A stretch of 64,000 bases of DNA from Cohnella sp. WQ 127256. GTDB lineage: Bacteria > Bacillota > Bacilli > Paenibacillales > Paenibacillaceae. The position numbers and the translations under genes are program-made. Where the stretch lies: positions 372,001 to 436,000 of the forward strand of contig NZ_JAMZCY010000001.1 of NCBI RefSeq assembly GCF_024519285.1. The letters are read 5' to 3'. Shown here one piece after another: positions 38,534-48,204 of the stretch; the stretch's first letter is position 1, and every line of letters starts with the position of its first letter. The notes beneath the pieces were generated by a model. The model did no database searches. It had not been told where the DNA came from and saw only the letters and a list, made by a program, of their open reading frames with translations.

Positions 38534-39415
38534 GTGATTACCAACTGGTTAGATCGTAATATCAAGTGGGTATTTATGCTGCCAGCCCTGTTATTCATTG
38601 CTTTAATGGTTGCGTACCCAATCTTCTACACAGCACGGCTTAGCTTCTTTGAATGGAGCATGTCCGCAGTTAATCCATCGAAATGGATCGGGCTAGACAA
38701 CTATATTACACTGCTCAAAGGTAAGGAATTTTGGGATGCCTTATGGATTACCTTCTATCATTCTTCTATTAGTATCGTTCTGGAAACGATTCTAGGTGTA
38801 GCAATTGCAATTCTATTCTCTCGAAAAATGGCCGGTGCTAAAACGATCAAGACGATGATGATGCTACCGATGGTAGCTACTCCAGTATCGATCGGGTTAG
38901 TCTGGTTGCTCATATACGAGCCATCGATTGGATTAGCCAACCAACTCTTAAAGCAACTAGGCTTCGAAACTCAGGAATGGCTAGGCTCGGTTACACAGGT
39001 TATGCCTTCTCTTATTCTGGTAGACGTATGGCAATGGACTCCGATGATAGCGTTAATCACGATCGCGGGGATAGCGACAATTCCTTCCGATCCCTATGAA
39101 TCCGCAAGTGTGGATGGGGCCAATGCTTGGCAGAAGTTTTTTCACATTACTTTGCCGTTGCTTATGCCTACGATTCTTACAGCTGTAACTTTACGTATGA
39201 TAGACCTAGTTAAAACCTTCGATACGATCTATGCAACGACTCAGGGGGGACCGAATTTTGCTTCCCAAACGTTGAATCTGATGATCTTCGATACAGCCTT
39301 CTCTAGGTTCCAGTTCGGTTACGCTTCAGCATTGCTTATGGTATTCTTCATCATTCTTATTGTGATTGTTTTATTATTAACGGCTATACGCAAAAGGTTA
39401 GGTGGTTTAGAATGA
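38534..39415 (+). CDS. ABC sugar importer permease, MalF/UgpA type
   Basis: A 293-residue inner-membrane permease with six hydrophobic segments. The start is a GTG at 38534 after AAGGAGGAGG; the protein begins MITNWLDRNIKWVFMLPALLF. The EAA loop reads ESASVDGANAWQKFFHITLP. Its last 4 bp overlap the next permease (ATGA), giving coupling. It forms the channel with the 39412 product. An ATPase is not encoded nearby and is probably the shared MsmX-type protein. Confidence 0.92.
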   Translation: MITNWLDRNIKWVFMLPALLFIALMVAYPIFYTARLSFFEWSMSAVNPSKWIGLDNYITLLKGKEFWDALWITFYHSSISIVLETILGVAIAILFSRKMAGAKTIKTMMMLPMVATPVSIGLVWLLIYEPSIGLANQLLKQLGFETQEWLGSVTQVMPSLILVDVWQWTPMIALITIAGIATIPSDPYESASVDGANAWQKFFHITLPLLMPTILTAVTLRMIDLVKTFDTIYATTQGGPNFASQTLNLMIFDTAFSRFQFGYASALLMVFFIILIVIVLLLTAIRKRLGGLE

Positions 39416-40227
39416 AAACGACAATGACAGCCCGTATTGGTTATTCTCTATTGAATGTTATTGTCATAGTCTGCCTTTTGTTTCCGTTCTTCTGGATGAT
39501 AACGGCATCCTTTAAGTCACAGCTTCAAATTCTCAATCCTGATTATTTGTTCAAATTTACACCGACGCTTAAAAATTATGTATCCGTTTTCGAAGATTAT
39601 GACTATCTGAAATATATAACGAGCAGCTTTGTTGTAGCGACTTTATCTACTTTAGGATCGTTAGTGCTCGGACTTCCAGCTGCTTACGCGATTGCTAAAT
39701 ACAAGATGCATAACTTATCACTTATTATTCTCGTGGCTAAGATTTTGCCTGGAATTAGTTATTTGGTTCCTTGGTATGTAATCTTCAATAAGATGCATCT
39801 TATTGATACGTATATCGGATTAATTATGAGTCATATGGTCATCGGGCTTCCTTTCATCATGTGGATCATGATTCCATTCTTCAGCTCATTCCCACGGGAG
39901 ATTGAGGAGTCCTCATGGATTGATGGTAGCTCCAAAATCCGTACCTTTGTACAGATGGTGCTGCCGGTTTCCCTTCCGGGTATAATTACATCATCCTTGC
40001 TAGCATTTATTTTCTCATGGAATAACTTTATGTTCTCCTTCGTGTTAGCGGGTGAGAAGACGAAGACACTCCCTATTGCGGTTTACAACTTCATGGGCGG
40101 AACATCGATTAATTGGGGTGCATTAATGGCTGCGGCTTGTATTATTACACTTCCGGTCATCATTATTGCGATGCTGGCGCAAAAATATGTCGTTAGCGGG
40201 TTATCGGCAGGCGCGGTCAAAGGTTAG
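39412..40227 (+). CDS. ABC sugar importer permease, MalG/UgpE type
   Basis: A 271-residue permease with six transmembrane segments; the EAA loop is EESSWIDGSSKIRTFVQMVLPVSLPG and the C-terminus QKYVVSGLSAGAVKG is typical of MalG-type proteins. It overlaps the upstream permease by 4 bp and is followed 18 bp later by the sensor kinase of the same operon. Confidence 0.93.
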   Translation: MKTTMTARIGYSLLNVIVIVCLLFPFFWMITASFKSQLQILNPDYLFKFTPTLKNYVSVFEDYDYLKYITSSFVVATLSTLGSLVLGLPAAYAIAKYKMHNLSLIILVAKILPGISYLVPWYVIFNKMHLIDTYIGLIMSHMVIGLPFIMWIMIPFFSSFPREIEESSWIDGSSKIRTFVQMVLPVSLPGIITSSLLAFIFSWNNFMFSFVLAGEKTKTLPIAVYNFMGGTSINWGALMAAACIITLPVIIIAMLAQKYVVSGLSAGAVKG

Positions 40228-40245
40228 GTTTAAGGAGCTGTGGTA

Positions 40246-41970
40246 ATGCATCAAAGGTGGAATACATTTAGCAAGATGATCCTGTTGATCATGCTTTTAA
40301 TATTACCCATTGTCATTATCTACAGCTACACGAACCATACCTCGGTTAGTGTAATCAGGCAAGAATTGCAGGATAAGAATCTGAATAGACTCAGCTTCTT
40401 CACAAGTCAGATCGACAACATTGTAGAGCAGTTATCCATTCTCTCCATTATTGTTAGCAAGGATCCAAGCGTGAAGAAGCTAGGGGAGTCGGAGTCAACA
40501 CCTGATTCCTATGCGCAGCTGCAAGCGCAAGAGGATTTGATTCAGAAGCTAGGCTTATTAAGTGTATCTAGCAGTTGGAAGAACAGTCTCATTATCTATT
40601 TACCACGATCGAAGCAGTCGATATCTAATGACTACTTCAGCACGTATAGCGACGAATACTTACGTAACCATACGGCAAAGACATGGACATACCACCCAAC
40701 TCCAAATGACCAGAACGAGGGTTATTTTTCTAAAGTACTTTGGAGTCCGTTGCTCGTGAATAAAAGTCTGCTCGAAGCGGATGCGGTTGTAGAGATTCGT
40801 TTCTTTGAAAGCAATATGCTTCGTATGTTAGGTGACTATAAGAATGATGGACAGAATGTAAATGCATTTTTTTACAAGCAAGGAGTTCAGACTACGGTAG
40901 GGGATATCGCAAACAGTGACATAACGAAGCAGATATCAAGCGTGATGGACAAGCAAACCCTTAGTAAATCAGGATATCAGACGATAGTCATCGGCAAAGA
41001 GCAGTATTTAGTCAGTTATGTTCAATCAAAGAGCTTAGGATGGTATACAGTTGACTACCTGCCGCTTAAGCAGGTGCTTGCTCCAATCACGAAGAGTCGG
41101 AATTTATTTTACGGAGCGATTGCGCTCATCTTACTCATCGGTGTATTGGCAACGATTGTGTTGTACCGGCAGGTCCAGAGACCGATCAAGATACTGCTCA
41201 GGGGAGTTCAGAAAATTCAAACGGGCTCCTATTCCCATCGATTGAACTTCCGACCACGAAATGAATTTGACTTCTTGTTTACGAAGTTTAATGAGATGAC
41301 GGATGAAATTCAGCGGTTACTGGAGAAGGTTTACGTGGAAAATATTCGGTTCCGTGAAGTTAAGCTGAAGCATCTGCAGTCGCAGATTAATCCTCACTTC
41401 TTGTCTAATAGCTTATTTTTTGTGAAAAATATGATTGCTGTGGATGATAAAGAGGCCGCGACGACGATGATTCTCAACTTGGGGGAATACTTCCGTTACA
41501 TTACGAAGCTGGAACATACATTAACGACGCTTCAAGAGGAAATACATCTCATTGAAAACTATTTGACGATCCAGAACTTGAGAATCCAACGGTTTCATTA
41601 TGAGATAGACATTCCTGAATGGATGTCTAATCTACAAATTCCGAGATTAATGATTCAGCCGATCGTGGAAAACACAATTATCCATAGTGTCGAAAAAAAT
41701 GAAAACTATGGCATCATTCATATTGCTGGAGAACAGAGTGATGGACAATACCGCATCATTATTGATGATAATGGTGGAGGAATCACGGAAGAGCTACTTA
41801 GAGACCTGACGTTAAAGGTGTCCCAACCTCTTGATCAGGAGGAGGGCTGCGGATTATGGAATGTGCATCAAAGATTGTTCTATCAATACGATCAGTACGC
41901 AGGTCTAAAGTTCGAATCTTCTCCACTTGGAGGCTTACGAGTCATCGTACATTGGAAAGAACCCGATTGA
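40246..41970 (+). CDS. YesM-type sensor histidine kinase
   Basis: A 574-residue kinase. Transmembrane helices at about residues 9-30 and 282-305 enclose an extracellular sensing region; a HAMP domain and the kinase core follow. The phosphorylated His is in NPHFLSNSLFFVKN, the N-box is IQPIVENTIIH and the G-box is DDNGGGI. AAGGAG sets the ATG at 40246 as start; the GTG at 40240 is too close. Being between importer and response regulator genes, it likely senses the importer's substrate and drives its own operon. Confidence 0.92.
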   Translation: MHQRWNTFSKMILLIMLLILPIVIIYSYTNHTSVSVIRQELQDKNLNRLSFFTSQIDNIVEQLSILSIIVSKDPSVKKLGESESTPDSYAQLQAQEDLIQKLGLLSVSSSWKNSLIIYLPRSKQSISNDYFSTYSDEYLRNHTAKTWTYHPTPNDQNEGYFSKVLWSPLLVNKSLLEADAVVEIRFFESNMLRMLGDYKNDGQNVNAFFYKQGVQTTVGDIANSDITKQISSVMDKQTLSKSGYQTIVIGKEQYLVSYVQSKSLGWYTVDYLPLKQVLAPITKSRNLFYGAIALILLIGVLATIVLYRQVQRPIKILLRGVQKIQTGSYSHRLNFRPRNEFDFLFTKFNEMTDEIQRLLEKVYVENIRFREVKLKHLQSQINPHFLSNSLFFVKNMIAVDDKEAATTMILNLGEYFRYITKLEHTLTTLQEEIHLIENYLTIQNLRIQRFHYEIDIPEWMSNLQIPRLMIQPIVENTIIHSVEKNENYGIIHIAGEQSDGQYRIIIDDNGGGITEELLRDLTLKVSQPLDQEEGCGLWNVHQRLFYQYDQYAGLKFESSPLGGLRVIVHWKEPD

Positions 41971-41997
41971 TAGGTGCCTAGAGGAGGAGTCGATAAG

Positions 41998-43620
41998 ATG
42001 CTTCAGCTACTGCTCGTAGATGATGAGATGAGTGTCGTGGATACGCTAGCCCAGACGATTCATTGGGAAGAGCTAGGCATTGGCGCGGTGCATAAGGCTT
42101 ATTCCGCCCTAGAGGCTATGAATTTGTTAAATATTCATCAAATCGATATTGTCATTACGGATGTTGGTATGCCAGGGATGGATGGTTTGGAATTATCGCG
42201 AAATATATATTTGCATTGGAAGCATACGAAGTGTTTGCTGCTGACCGCCCATGCAGATTTCGATTATGCGCAAACGGCTATCCAGAATAATATATGTGAT
42301 TACATTCTTAAGCCCATCAGTGATCAAGAGCTTATAACGCGGGTTCAAACCGTGGTTGAAACGATTCGTGTGGAACGAGAATCCCATAGTGTCGTTCAAC
42401 GGGCGAAGGATACGATGCGTGAGCATATCCCCAGGTTTCGTAGCGAGCTGTTGTATGATTTGCTCCAAGGTAAGCGGATTACGTCAGAGAAGCTTGCCGA
42501 GAAAATCAATCTTCTAGAAGTGCCGATAGACATCGGTGAGCATGTTGCGATGATGCTCATCCGTTTCAAGGAGCAATTCTCTGACTACGACCCCTATGAA
42601 ATATCATTGATGGAATTCGCAGTTGGCAATATGGCGGAAGAAACGTTCGAGGAATGCTACCATATCTGGTGTTGTCGAGATGTTCATGATTATTTGGCGG
42701 TTGTGCTCATTCCGAAACAGCTTGATTCAGCGTTAATTCAGCCTTCTGAAGTATTGTTAAATCGATTAATCAATCAATTCCAGATGAATGTTCAGCATTA
42801 TTTGAAACGAAACATATCTGTGCTTTTCGGGCATGGAGGTGTTTTTCCGAATGATTTGCTTCGAACTTACCATAATCTATTGCTCTTATTTCGGCAGCGC
42901 TTCGGCAGCGAGCAGGACATGCCGCTATTTATCACGGACGGCGGACAAATGGCGGATATTAGCACACTTCAACGCTTATACGAGCCTCCGGTACTGCTCC
43001 ATCTTATGGAAGCAGGAGATTGGAACGCCATTGCGCAGAAACTGGAATATATCATCGAGGAATTGGAGCAGCGCTGGGCGGAATCTCCTGAGCATCTGAT
43101 GGAAGCCTTTTTCGCGGTATACGCGGCCTTCTCTAATATGGCTCATACCAATGGGAAGAAGCTAATCGATCTCATAGATAACGACTATTTGCGAGCGAAA
43201 GAGCTGCTGCCCTGTAAAACGGTTAAGCATTTGAGTGAGTGGGTATGGAGCGTATTTAACAAATTTCAGCTGCAAGCGCAAAGTGAAACACATAGTGCCC
43301 GGTTGTCGACAGTGAAGGAAGCGCAGAAATATATTCTGTCTAATCTCAGCTACGATATCTCGGTGCAATCGATCGCGGATCACTTGAGGCTACATCCTTC
43401 CTACTTATCTCGGCTTTATAAGCTGGAGATGGGGGAAAACATAAGCGACTATATTACGAAGCTCAAATTAGAAAAGTCGATTCAGCTATTGAAATCAAGC
43501 ACTAAAAAGGTATATGAGATTTCCATAGAGGTGGGTTACCAGAATCCTCACTATTTCATCAAGCTGTTCAAGAAGCATTATGGAACGACGCCACAGGAGT
43601 ATCGGAATTCTCATGTTTAA
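41998..43620 (+). CDS. YesN-type response regulator
   Basis: A 540-residue regulator: receiver domain (LLLVDDE; Asp in IVITDVGMPGMDG; Lys in YILKPISDQE), a middle region of about 300 residues without a recognised fold, and a C-terminal AraC DNA-binding domain (DISVQSIADHLRLHPSYLSRLYKLE and IGYQNPHYF-like VGYQNPHYFIKLFKKHYGTTPQEYR). The start is the ATG at 41998 after GAGGAGG, not the GTG at 41974. It should be phosphorylated by the kinase encoded 27 bp upstream and activate the importer and sugar-acid genes. Confidence 0.92.
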   Translation: MLQLLLVDDEMSVVDTLAQTIHWEELGIGAVHKAYSALEAMNLLNIHQIDIVITDVGMPGMDGLELSRNIYLHWKHTKCLLLTAHADFDYAQTAIQNNICDYILKPISDQELITRVQTVVETIRVERESHSVVQRAKDTMREHIPRFRSELLYDLLQGKRITSEKLAEKINLLEVPIDIGEHVAMMLIRFKEQFSDYDPYEISLMEFAVGNMAEETFEECYHIWCCRDVHDYLAVVLIPKQLDSALIQPSEVLLNRLINQFQMNVQHYLKRNISVLFGHGGVFPNDLLRTYHNLLLLFRQRFGSEQDMPLFITDGGQMADISTLQRLYEPPVLLHLMEAGDWNAIAQKLEYIIEELEQRWAESPEHLMEAFFAVYAAFSNMAHTNGKKLIDLIDNDYLRAKELLPCKTVKHLSEWVWSVFNKFQLQAQSETHSARLSTVKEAQKYILSNLSYDISVQSIADHLRLHPSYLSRLYKLEMGENISDYITKLKLEKSIQLLKSSTKKVYEISIEVGYQNPHYFIKLFKKHYGTTPQEYRNSHV

Positions 43621-43666
43621 CGAACAAGATACTATACTCGTATTTAATAGATGAGGAGTCCTATCG

Positions 43667-44683
43667 ATGAGAAGCTTAGTGTGCAGAAAGCCTGATTTAT
43701 TCGAAATGCAGCAAATAGCAATCCCTACTCCGAAGGAGGGAGAAGCATTAATCAAGGTTCTTGCTGTCGGTGTATGCGGTACTGACTATCATGCTTTTCG
43801 TGGTAATCAGCCTTACTTTGCCTATCCAAGAGTATTGGGTCATGAAATCGCTGGAGAAATCGCTGAAGTATCAAGCGGGAAATCGGGTGGTCTACGAGCA
43901 GGTGATCGAGTTACGGTTATGCCCTATATTGCCTGTCAGACCTGTATTGCTTGTCGTCAAGGGAAGTCCAACGCATGCTCCCAGTTAAAGGTGCTCGGCG
44001 TTCATGCTGACGGCTCCATGTGTGAATATATGACCGTTCCAACGGAGTACATCGTTAAGGCAGAGGGCATGAGTGTGAATCAAATTGCGATTATCGAGCC
44101 GTTAAGTATTGGTTTACATGCTGTCAATCGGGCACGGATTGAGTCTGATGAAGTTGTATTAGTCGTCGGAGCGGGACCGATAGGGCTAGCTGTGATGAAG
44201 TTTGCGAAGCTTGCTGGAGCGCAAGTTATAGCTATGGATATGAATAAGGAACGGCTGTCGTTCGCGGAAAAATGGGCTCAAGTAGATGCTATAGTAGATG
44301 CGTTGGGAGATGTAGATGAGGCTCTTAAGACGATTACTAAGGGAGATTACCCAACAACGGTAATCGACGCTACAGGTAACGCGCATTCGATGATGAACAC
44401 GTTCAGTTATGCGGCTCATGGGGGCAAGGTTGTATTCGTTAGCTTAGTACAAGCGGATATTACGTTTAGTGATCCTGAGTTTCATAAGAAGGAGCTCACG
44501 TTACTAGGGAGTCGGGCGGCGAACCTGCAAGAGTTCGAGCATGTCATTGCATGTATGAAGGCGGGTCATATTGATGCGGATTCGTTTATCTCCCATCGTG
44601 CGCCATTTGACCAAACGATAGATTCCTTCAACACGTGGTTGAAGCGGGAGAGCGGTGTGATTAAAGCTCTTATTGAAATGTAA
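43667..44683 (+). CDS. Zinc-dependent MDR alcohol dehydrogenase (sugar-acid dehydrogenase-like)
   Basis: A 338-residue zinc enzyme. Catalytic zinc ligands: the Cys of GVCGTDYH and the His-Glu of LGHEIAGE. Structural zinc: the four Cys of CQTCIACRQGKSNAC. The cofactor motif is VVGAGPIGLAVMKFAKLAGA. It belongs with sorbitol/L-idonate/L-galactonate dehydrogenases. Flanked by the response regulator and two enolase-superfamily genes, it probably oxidises a sugar acid, for instance an L-galactonate- or L-gulonate-type substrate, to a ketouronate. The choice of substrate is inference. The start has AGGAG. Confidence 0.88.
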   Translation: MRSLVCRKPDLFEMQQIAIPTPKEGEALIKVLAVGVCGTDYHAFRGNQPYFAYPRVLGHEIAGEIAEVSSGKSGGLRAGDRVTVMPYIACQTCIACRQGKSNACSQLKVLGVHADGSMCEYMTVPTEYIVKAEGMSVNQIAIIEPLSIGLHAVNRARIESDEVVLVVGAGPIGLAVMKFAKLAGAQVIAMDMNKERLSFAEKWAQVDAIVDALGDVDEALKTITKGDYPTTVIDATGNAHSMMNTFSYAAHGGKVVFVSLVQADITFSDPEFHKKELTLLGSRAANLQEFEHVIACMKAGHIDADSFISHRAPFDQTIDSFNTWLKRESGVIKALIEM

Positions 44684-44730
44684 TCTTAAATAATGGAACA
44701 ATCGCACGATATCCTTGGGAGGGTCACCTG

Positions 44731-45867
44731 ATGAAAATTCTGAATATTCAGACGAATGTATATCGATTACCACCTAGCTCGCCATGGGAAGATGCTACGA
44801 ATAAAGTGGATGGATTGGAATTCATTATCGTTGAAGTGCTGACGGATAACGGGTTGATCGGTACAGGTCTGAGTTATACGGTAGATATTGGCGGTACGGT
44901 CATTAAGACTCTCATTGAGGATTACTTGGCACCACTCGTCATCGGCATGAATCCGCTCCATTACGAGCAGGTTTGGCATCATTTACAGCGTCAATCGAGA
45001 CGTCTCGGCTTGGGCGTTAATTCAATGGCAATTGCGGCAATCGATATCGCAATGTGGGATTTGATGGGTAAGCACTACAATCAACCGCTATACAAGCTGC
45101 TTGGCGGAGCACGTGACCAAATCCCAGCGTACATCAGTGAGATCAACCTCAGGAGTAATGACACCGTTGAGGATTTGCTAGACCGAGTGGATAGCTATAT
45201 GGCGCAGGGATACCGGACCGTCAAGATGAAGATTGGCAAACCGGATTTCGAAGAGGATATCGAAAGAATAACGAAGGTTCAAGAGCGTCTTGGACCAGGT
45301 GGTACGCTACTTGTTGACTTGAATCAGAAGTGGAGTGCAGCTGAAGCAATTCAGAAATGCGCTCGTTTAGATTCGCTAAATCTAGGTTGGATTGAAGAGC
45401 CAATGCTGTATCAAGACATCCATGGACATTCTCAGCTTAAGAAGGCCATCCGGACGCCGATCGCGTTGGGAGAGAGCATGTACAGCAAGCAGCAATTTCT
45501 TGAATACTTAAAAGCCGATGCCGTCGATATTGTACAAGCGGATGTCGCCTTTGTTGGAGGAATTACGGAATGGCTGAAGATCGCTCATCTTGCGAATGCC
45601 TTCGGTAAACCGGTAGCCCCGCATTTTATGATGGAGCTTTCCCTTCATATGTTATGTGGGGTAACAAATAGCTACATGCTTGAAAATGTTGTTGGAGGAT
45701 CGTTGACGGAGCTAGGCTTGTTGGAAACCCCAATTATTGTACAGAACGGGATAGGAGTTCCGTCATCGCTTCCGGGTCATGGTATCGTATTTAATCGTTC
45801 CGCGTTAGAGCCACATTTACTTCATTCTTCAGCCCTTCGCGGCAGCTTTGTCGGGGGTAGCAAATAG
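44731..45867 (+). CDS. Mandelate-racemase-subgroup enolase superfamily dehydratase
   Basis: A 378-residue enzyme with the enolase-superfamily capping domain and TIM barrel. Catalytic KxK is K165-M-K167; metal ligands are the Asp of LLVDLNQ, the Glu of WIEEP and the Glu of ALGES; the Asp of QADVAFVGG and the His of APHFMMELSLH form the base dyad. It should remove water from a sugar acid by abstracting the alpha proton. The start has GGGAGGG. It precedes a second, more divergent enolase-superfamily gene by 15 bp. Talarate/galactarate dehydratase-like activity is possible. Confidence 0.88.
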   Translation: MKILNIQTNVYRLPPSSPWEDATNKVDGLEFIIVEVLTDNGLIGTGLSYTVDIGGTVIKTLIEDYLAPLVIGMNPLHYEQVWHHLQRQSRRLGLGVNSMAIAAIDIAMWDLMGKHYNQPLYKLLGGARDQIPAYISEINLRSNDTVEDLLDRVDSYMAQGYRTVKMKIGKPDFEEDIERITKVQERLGPGGTLLVDLNQKWSAAEAIQKCARLDSLNLGWIEEPMLYQDIHGHSQLKKAIRTPIALGESMYSKQQFLEYLKADAVDIVQADVAFVGGITEWLKIAHLANAFGKPVAPHFMMELSLHMLCGVTNSYMLENVVGGSLTELGLLETPIIVQNGIGVPSSLPGHGIVFNRSALEPHLLHSSALRGSFVGGSK

Positions 45868-45882
45868 AACTTGGAGGCTATT

Positions 45883-47001
45883 ATGAAGATCGTTAAATTC
45901 GAAACCTGGTGGGTTCAACGGGATAATTGTTTATTCGATGAGAAGCGGCAAGGGAAGAGCAAGATGCCTTGGGATGTTGTCGTTATCAAAATCACGACGG
46001 ACAATCAAATTGAAGGTCAGGCTGTGGCCATGGCTGCAAGATCTGGTGCGGTTACGGAAGCTTATTTACAGGACAATATTGCTCCAATCCTCATAGGGAG
46101 AGATCCGTATGATCGAGAAGCCATCTGGCATGAATTGTGGAACATCGATCGGCATCTCGGATTTTTCCCAGTATATTTACCTGGTCCAGTTGATGTCGCC
46201 CTATGGGATATTGCGGCTCAAGCTGCTGGACTTCCTTTGTACAAATATATGGGTGCCTATCGGAATAAGCTTCCGGTATACGCGAGCGGTCTTTTCCATG
46301 AGACGGTTGATCAATATGTTGAAGAAGCGCTGTATTACAAATCGTTAGGCATTCACGCTTATAAGGCGCATCCTCCTGGCCCCGTTCAGATGGATATGCA
46401 AATCCATCAAGCTCTAAGAGAAGCGGTAGGGGACGAGCATGTTCTGCTTACTGATCCAGTTGCAGAGTATAGCTTGGATGAAGCGATTAAAGTCGGACGT
46501 CATCTGGAGCAGCTCAATTACTTGTGGTTTGAAGAGCCCTTTAGGGATTTCGAAGTGAATAAGTATAAGCAGCTATGTGCAGCGCTTGATATCCCGATCG
46601 CCGCTACGGAAACGACGAGAGGTTGCCATTGGGGAGTCGCACAATCGATCGTCAACAATGCGGCTGATATTGTGCGGGCGGATGTATCTTGGAAAAATGG
46701 GATAACTGGCACCTTGAAGATTGCTCACCTAGCAGAAGCTTTTGGTTTGCGCTGCGAGATTCATACGACAACGATCAACTACATGGATATCGTTAATTTG
46801 CATGTCTCGTGTGCCATTCGCAATTGCGAGTACTTTGAATATTTTGTGCCGGAGGATCAATTTCAATTTCCGATGAAAGGGAAGCTGCCCATTGATTCGG
46901 AAGGGATGATCACAGTACCGGAAAGTCCCGGAATCGGAGCTGAGCTGGATTGGGAGCTCATTGAACGGCAGTGTGTTTCCTACAAAAAAATTGAAGCTTG
47001 A
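45883..47001 (+). CDS. Enolase superfamily dehydratase with KxH in place of KxK
   Basis: A 372-residue member of the mandelate racemase/enolase group. Metal ligands are recognisable (Asp in LLTDPVAEYS, Glu in WFEEPF, Glu in AATETTRG), and the His of CEIHTTTINY with the Asp of RADVSWKNG form the dyad. The second Lys of the KxK motif is replaced by His (K161-A-H163 in YKAHPPGP), so stereospecificity or reaction may differ from the neighbour. GGAGG sets the start at 45883, not the TTG at 45871. Pairing of two enolase-superfamily enzymes in one operon suggests epimeric substrates. Confidence 0.85.
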   Translation: MKIVKFETWWVQRDNCLFDEKRQGKSKMPWDVVVIKITTDNQIEGQAVAMAARSGAVTEAYLQDNIAPILIGRDPYDREAIWHELWNIDRHLGFFPVYLPGPVDVALWDIAAQAAGLPLYKYMGAYRNKLPVYASGLFHETVDQYVEEALYYKSLGIHAYKAHPPGPVQMDMQIHQALREAVGDEHVLLTDPVAEYSLDEAIKVGRHLEQLNYLWFEEPFRDFEVNKYKQLCAALDIPIAATETTRGCHWGVAQSIVNNAADIVRADVSWKNGITGTLKIAHLAEAFGLRCEIHTTTINYMDIVNLHVSCAIRNCEYFEYFVPEDQFQFPMKGKLPIDSEGMITVPESPGIGAELDWELIERQCVSYKKIEA

Positions 47002-47018
47002 ACAAGGGTGGGAGAAAG

Positions 47019-47777
47019 ATGAATAATCCGTTCAGTCTATCAGGAAAGCTTGCGTTAATAACAGGAGGCGGCACTGGGCTAGGATTAGGAATGGCACATG
47101 CCCTATTGCAGGCAGGTGGGCAAGTCGTCATTACGGGACGAAGGGAAGATAAGCTTCAAGAGGCATGTGAGGAGCTTGGATCGGGAGCAGCTTACATCCA
47201 GCATGATATCAATCAGCTCCAAACGATACCTGATCTGGTTCATGAGGTAGAGAGCCGCTTTGGACCGATTGAGATTCTGATTAATAATGCAGGAAACCAT
47301 CTCAAGTGTAGTGTGGATGAAACCAGTGATGAAGGCTTTGCAGAGGTGCTTCAAACCCATGTACAGGGAGGGTTCAGCTTAACGCGAGAATGCGCCAAGC
47401 GTATGGTGTCACGTAAATCTGGTTCGATTTTGTTTATCTCTTCGATGTCGACAATGATGGGCATTCCAAATATTGTTGCCTATACAGCGGCAAAGACAGC
47501 AGTAACCGGTATGGTCCGTGCCTTAGCAAGCGAGCTGTCTCCGCATGGAGTACGGGTGAATTCGATTGCACCTGGCTGGATCGATAGTAGTATGACCCGC
47601 AAGGCGTTCGCTGGAGATCCAGAGCGAGAGAAGAAAATCATGTCGAGAACACCAATGGGACACTTAGGCAGTGCCGAGGATATTGGTTTGGCTGCTGTTT
47701 ATTTATGTTCGCCAGCGGCACGTTTTGTTACGGGAGTAGACTTGCGCATCGATGGTGGCGCGGGGATTGGGTTTTAG
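47019..47777 (+). CDS. SDR-family oxidoreductase, copy 2
   Basis: A 252-residue classical SDR. Cofactor motif ITGGGTGLGLG, second motif LINNAGNH, catalytic Ser in FISSMST, Tyr-Lys in AYTAAKTAV, C-terminus VDLRIDGGAGIGF. The ATG at 47019 follows GGGAGAAAG; the frame extends to a TTG at 46998 without support. It is the last gene of the sugar-acid operon. It shares the start block NPFSLSGK/MFSLKGE, NNAGNH and the ending with the SDR at 36127, so the two operons use paralogous dehydrogenases. A tandem repeat array lies directly after its stop. Confidence 0.88.
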   Translation: MNNPFSLSGKLALITGGGTGLGLGMAHALLQAGGQVVITGRREDKLQEACEELGSGAAYIQHDINQLQTIPDLVHEVESRFGPIEILINNAGNHLKCSVDETSDEGFAEVLQTHVQGGFSLTRECAKRMVSRKSGSILFISSMSTMMGIPNIVAYTAAKTAVTGMVRALASELSPHGVRVNSIAPGWIDSSMTRKAFAGDPEREKKIMSRTPMGHLGSAEDIGLAAVYLCSPAARFVTGVDLRIDGGAGIGF

Positions 47778-47790
47778 TTCAAGTCTTGGT

Positions 47791-48193
47791 GAAGCGAGAG
47801 CAGCAGCCGCGGCAGAATGAAGGCACTTTTTTGGCCTTGGAGAAGCGAATGCAGCAGCCGCGGCAGAATGAAGGCACTTTTTTGGCCTTGGAGAAGCGAA
47901 TGCAGCAGCCGCGGCAGAAGGAAGGCACTTTATTGGCCTTGGTGAAGCGAATGCAGCAATCGCGGCAATCGCGGCAGAAGGAAGGCACTTTATTGGCCTT
48001 GGTGAAGCGAATGCAGCAGCCGCGGCAGAATGAAGGCACTTTTTTGGCCTTGGAGAAACGAGAATAGCAGCCACGGCAGAATGAAGGCACTTTTTTGGCC
48101 TTGGAGAAGCGAATGCAGCAGCCGCGGCAGAATGAAGGCACTTTTTTGGCCTTGGAGAAGCGAGAGCAGCAGCCGCGGCGGAATGAAGGCACT
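47791..48193 (+). repeat. 51-bp tandem repeat array, about eight copies
   Basis: Copies start at about 47791, 47842, 47893, 47944, 48004, 48055, 48106 and 48157, so the period is 51 bp except for the fourth copy, which carries a 9-bp duplication (AATCGCGGC twice). Each unit begins GAAGCGAATGCAGCAGCCGC, contains the palindrome GCCGCGGC, and later AAGGC and GGCCTT that can pair around a T-rich loop. The array lies between an SDR stop codon and a strong terminator, so it forms most of the 3' untranslated region of the operon. Because 51 is divisible by 3, long false reading frames occur on both strands. Confidence 0.95.
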
Positions 48194-48204
48194 AATATCG
48201 AATT

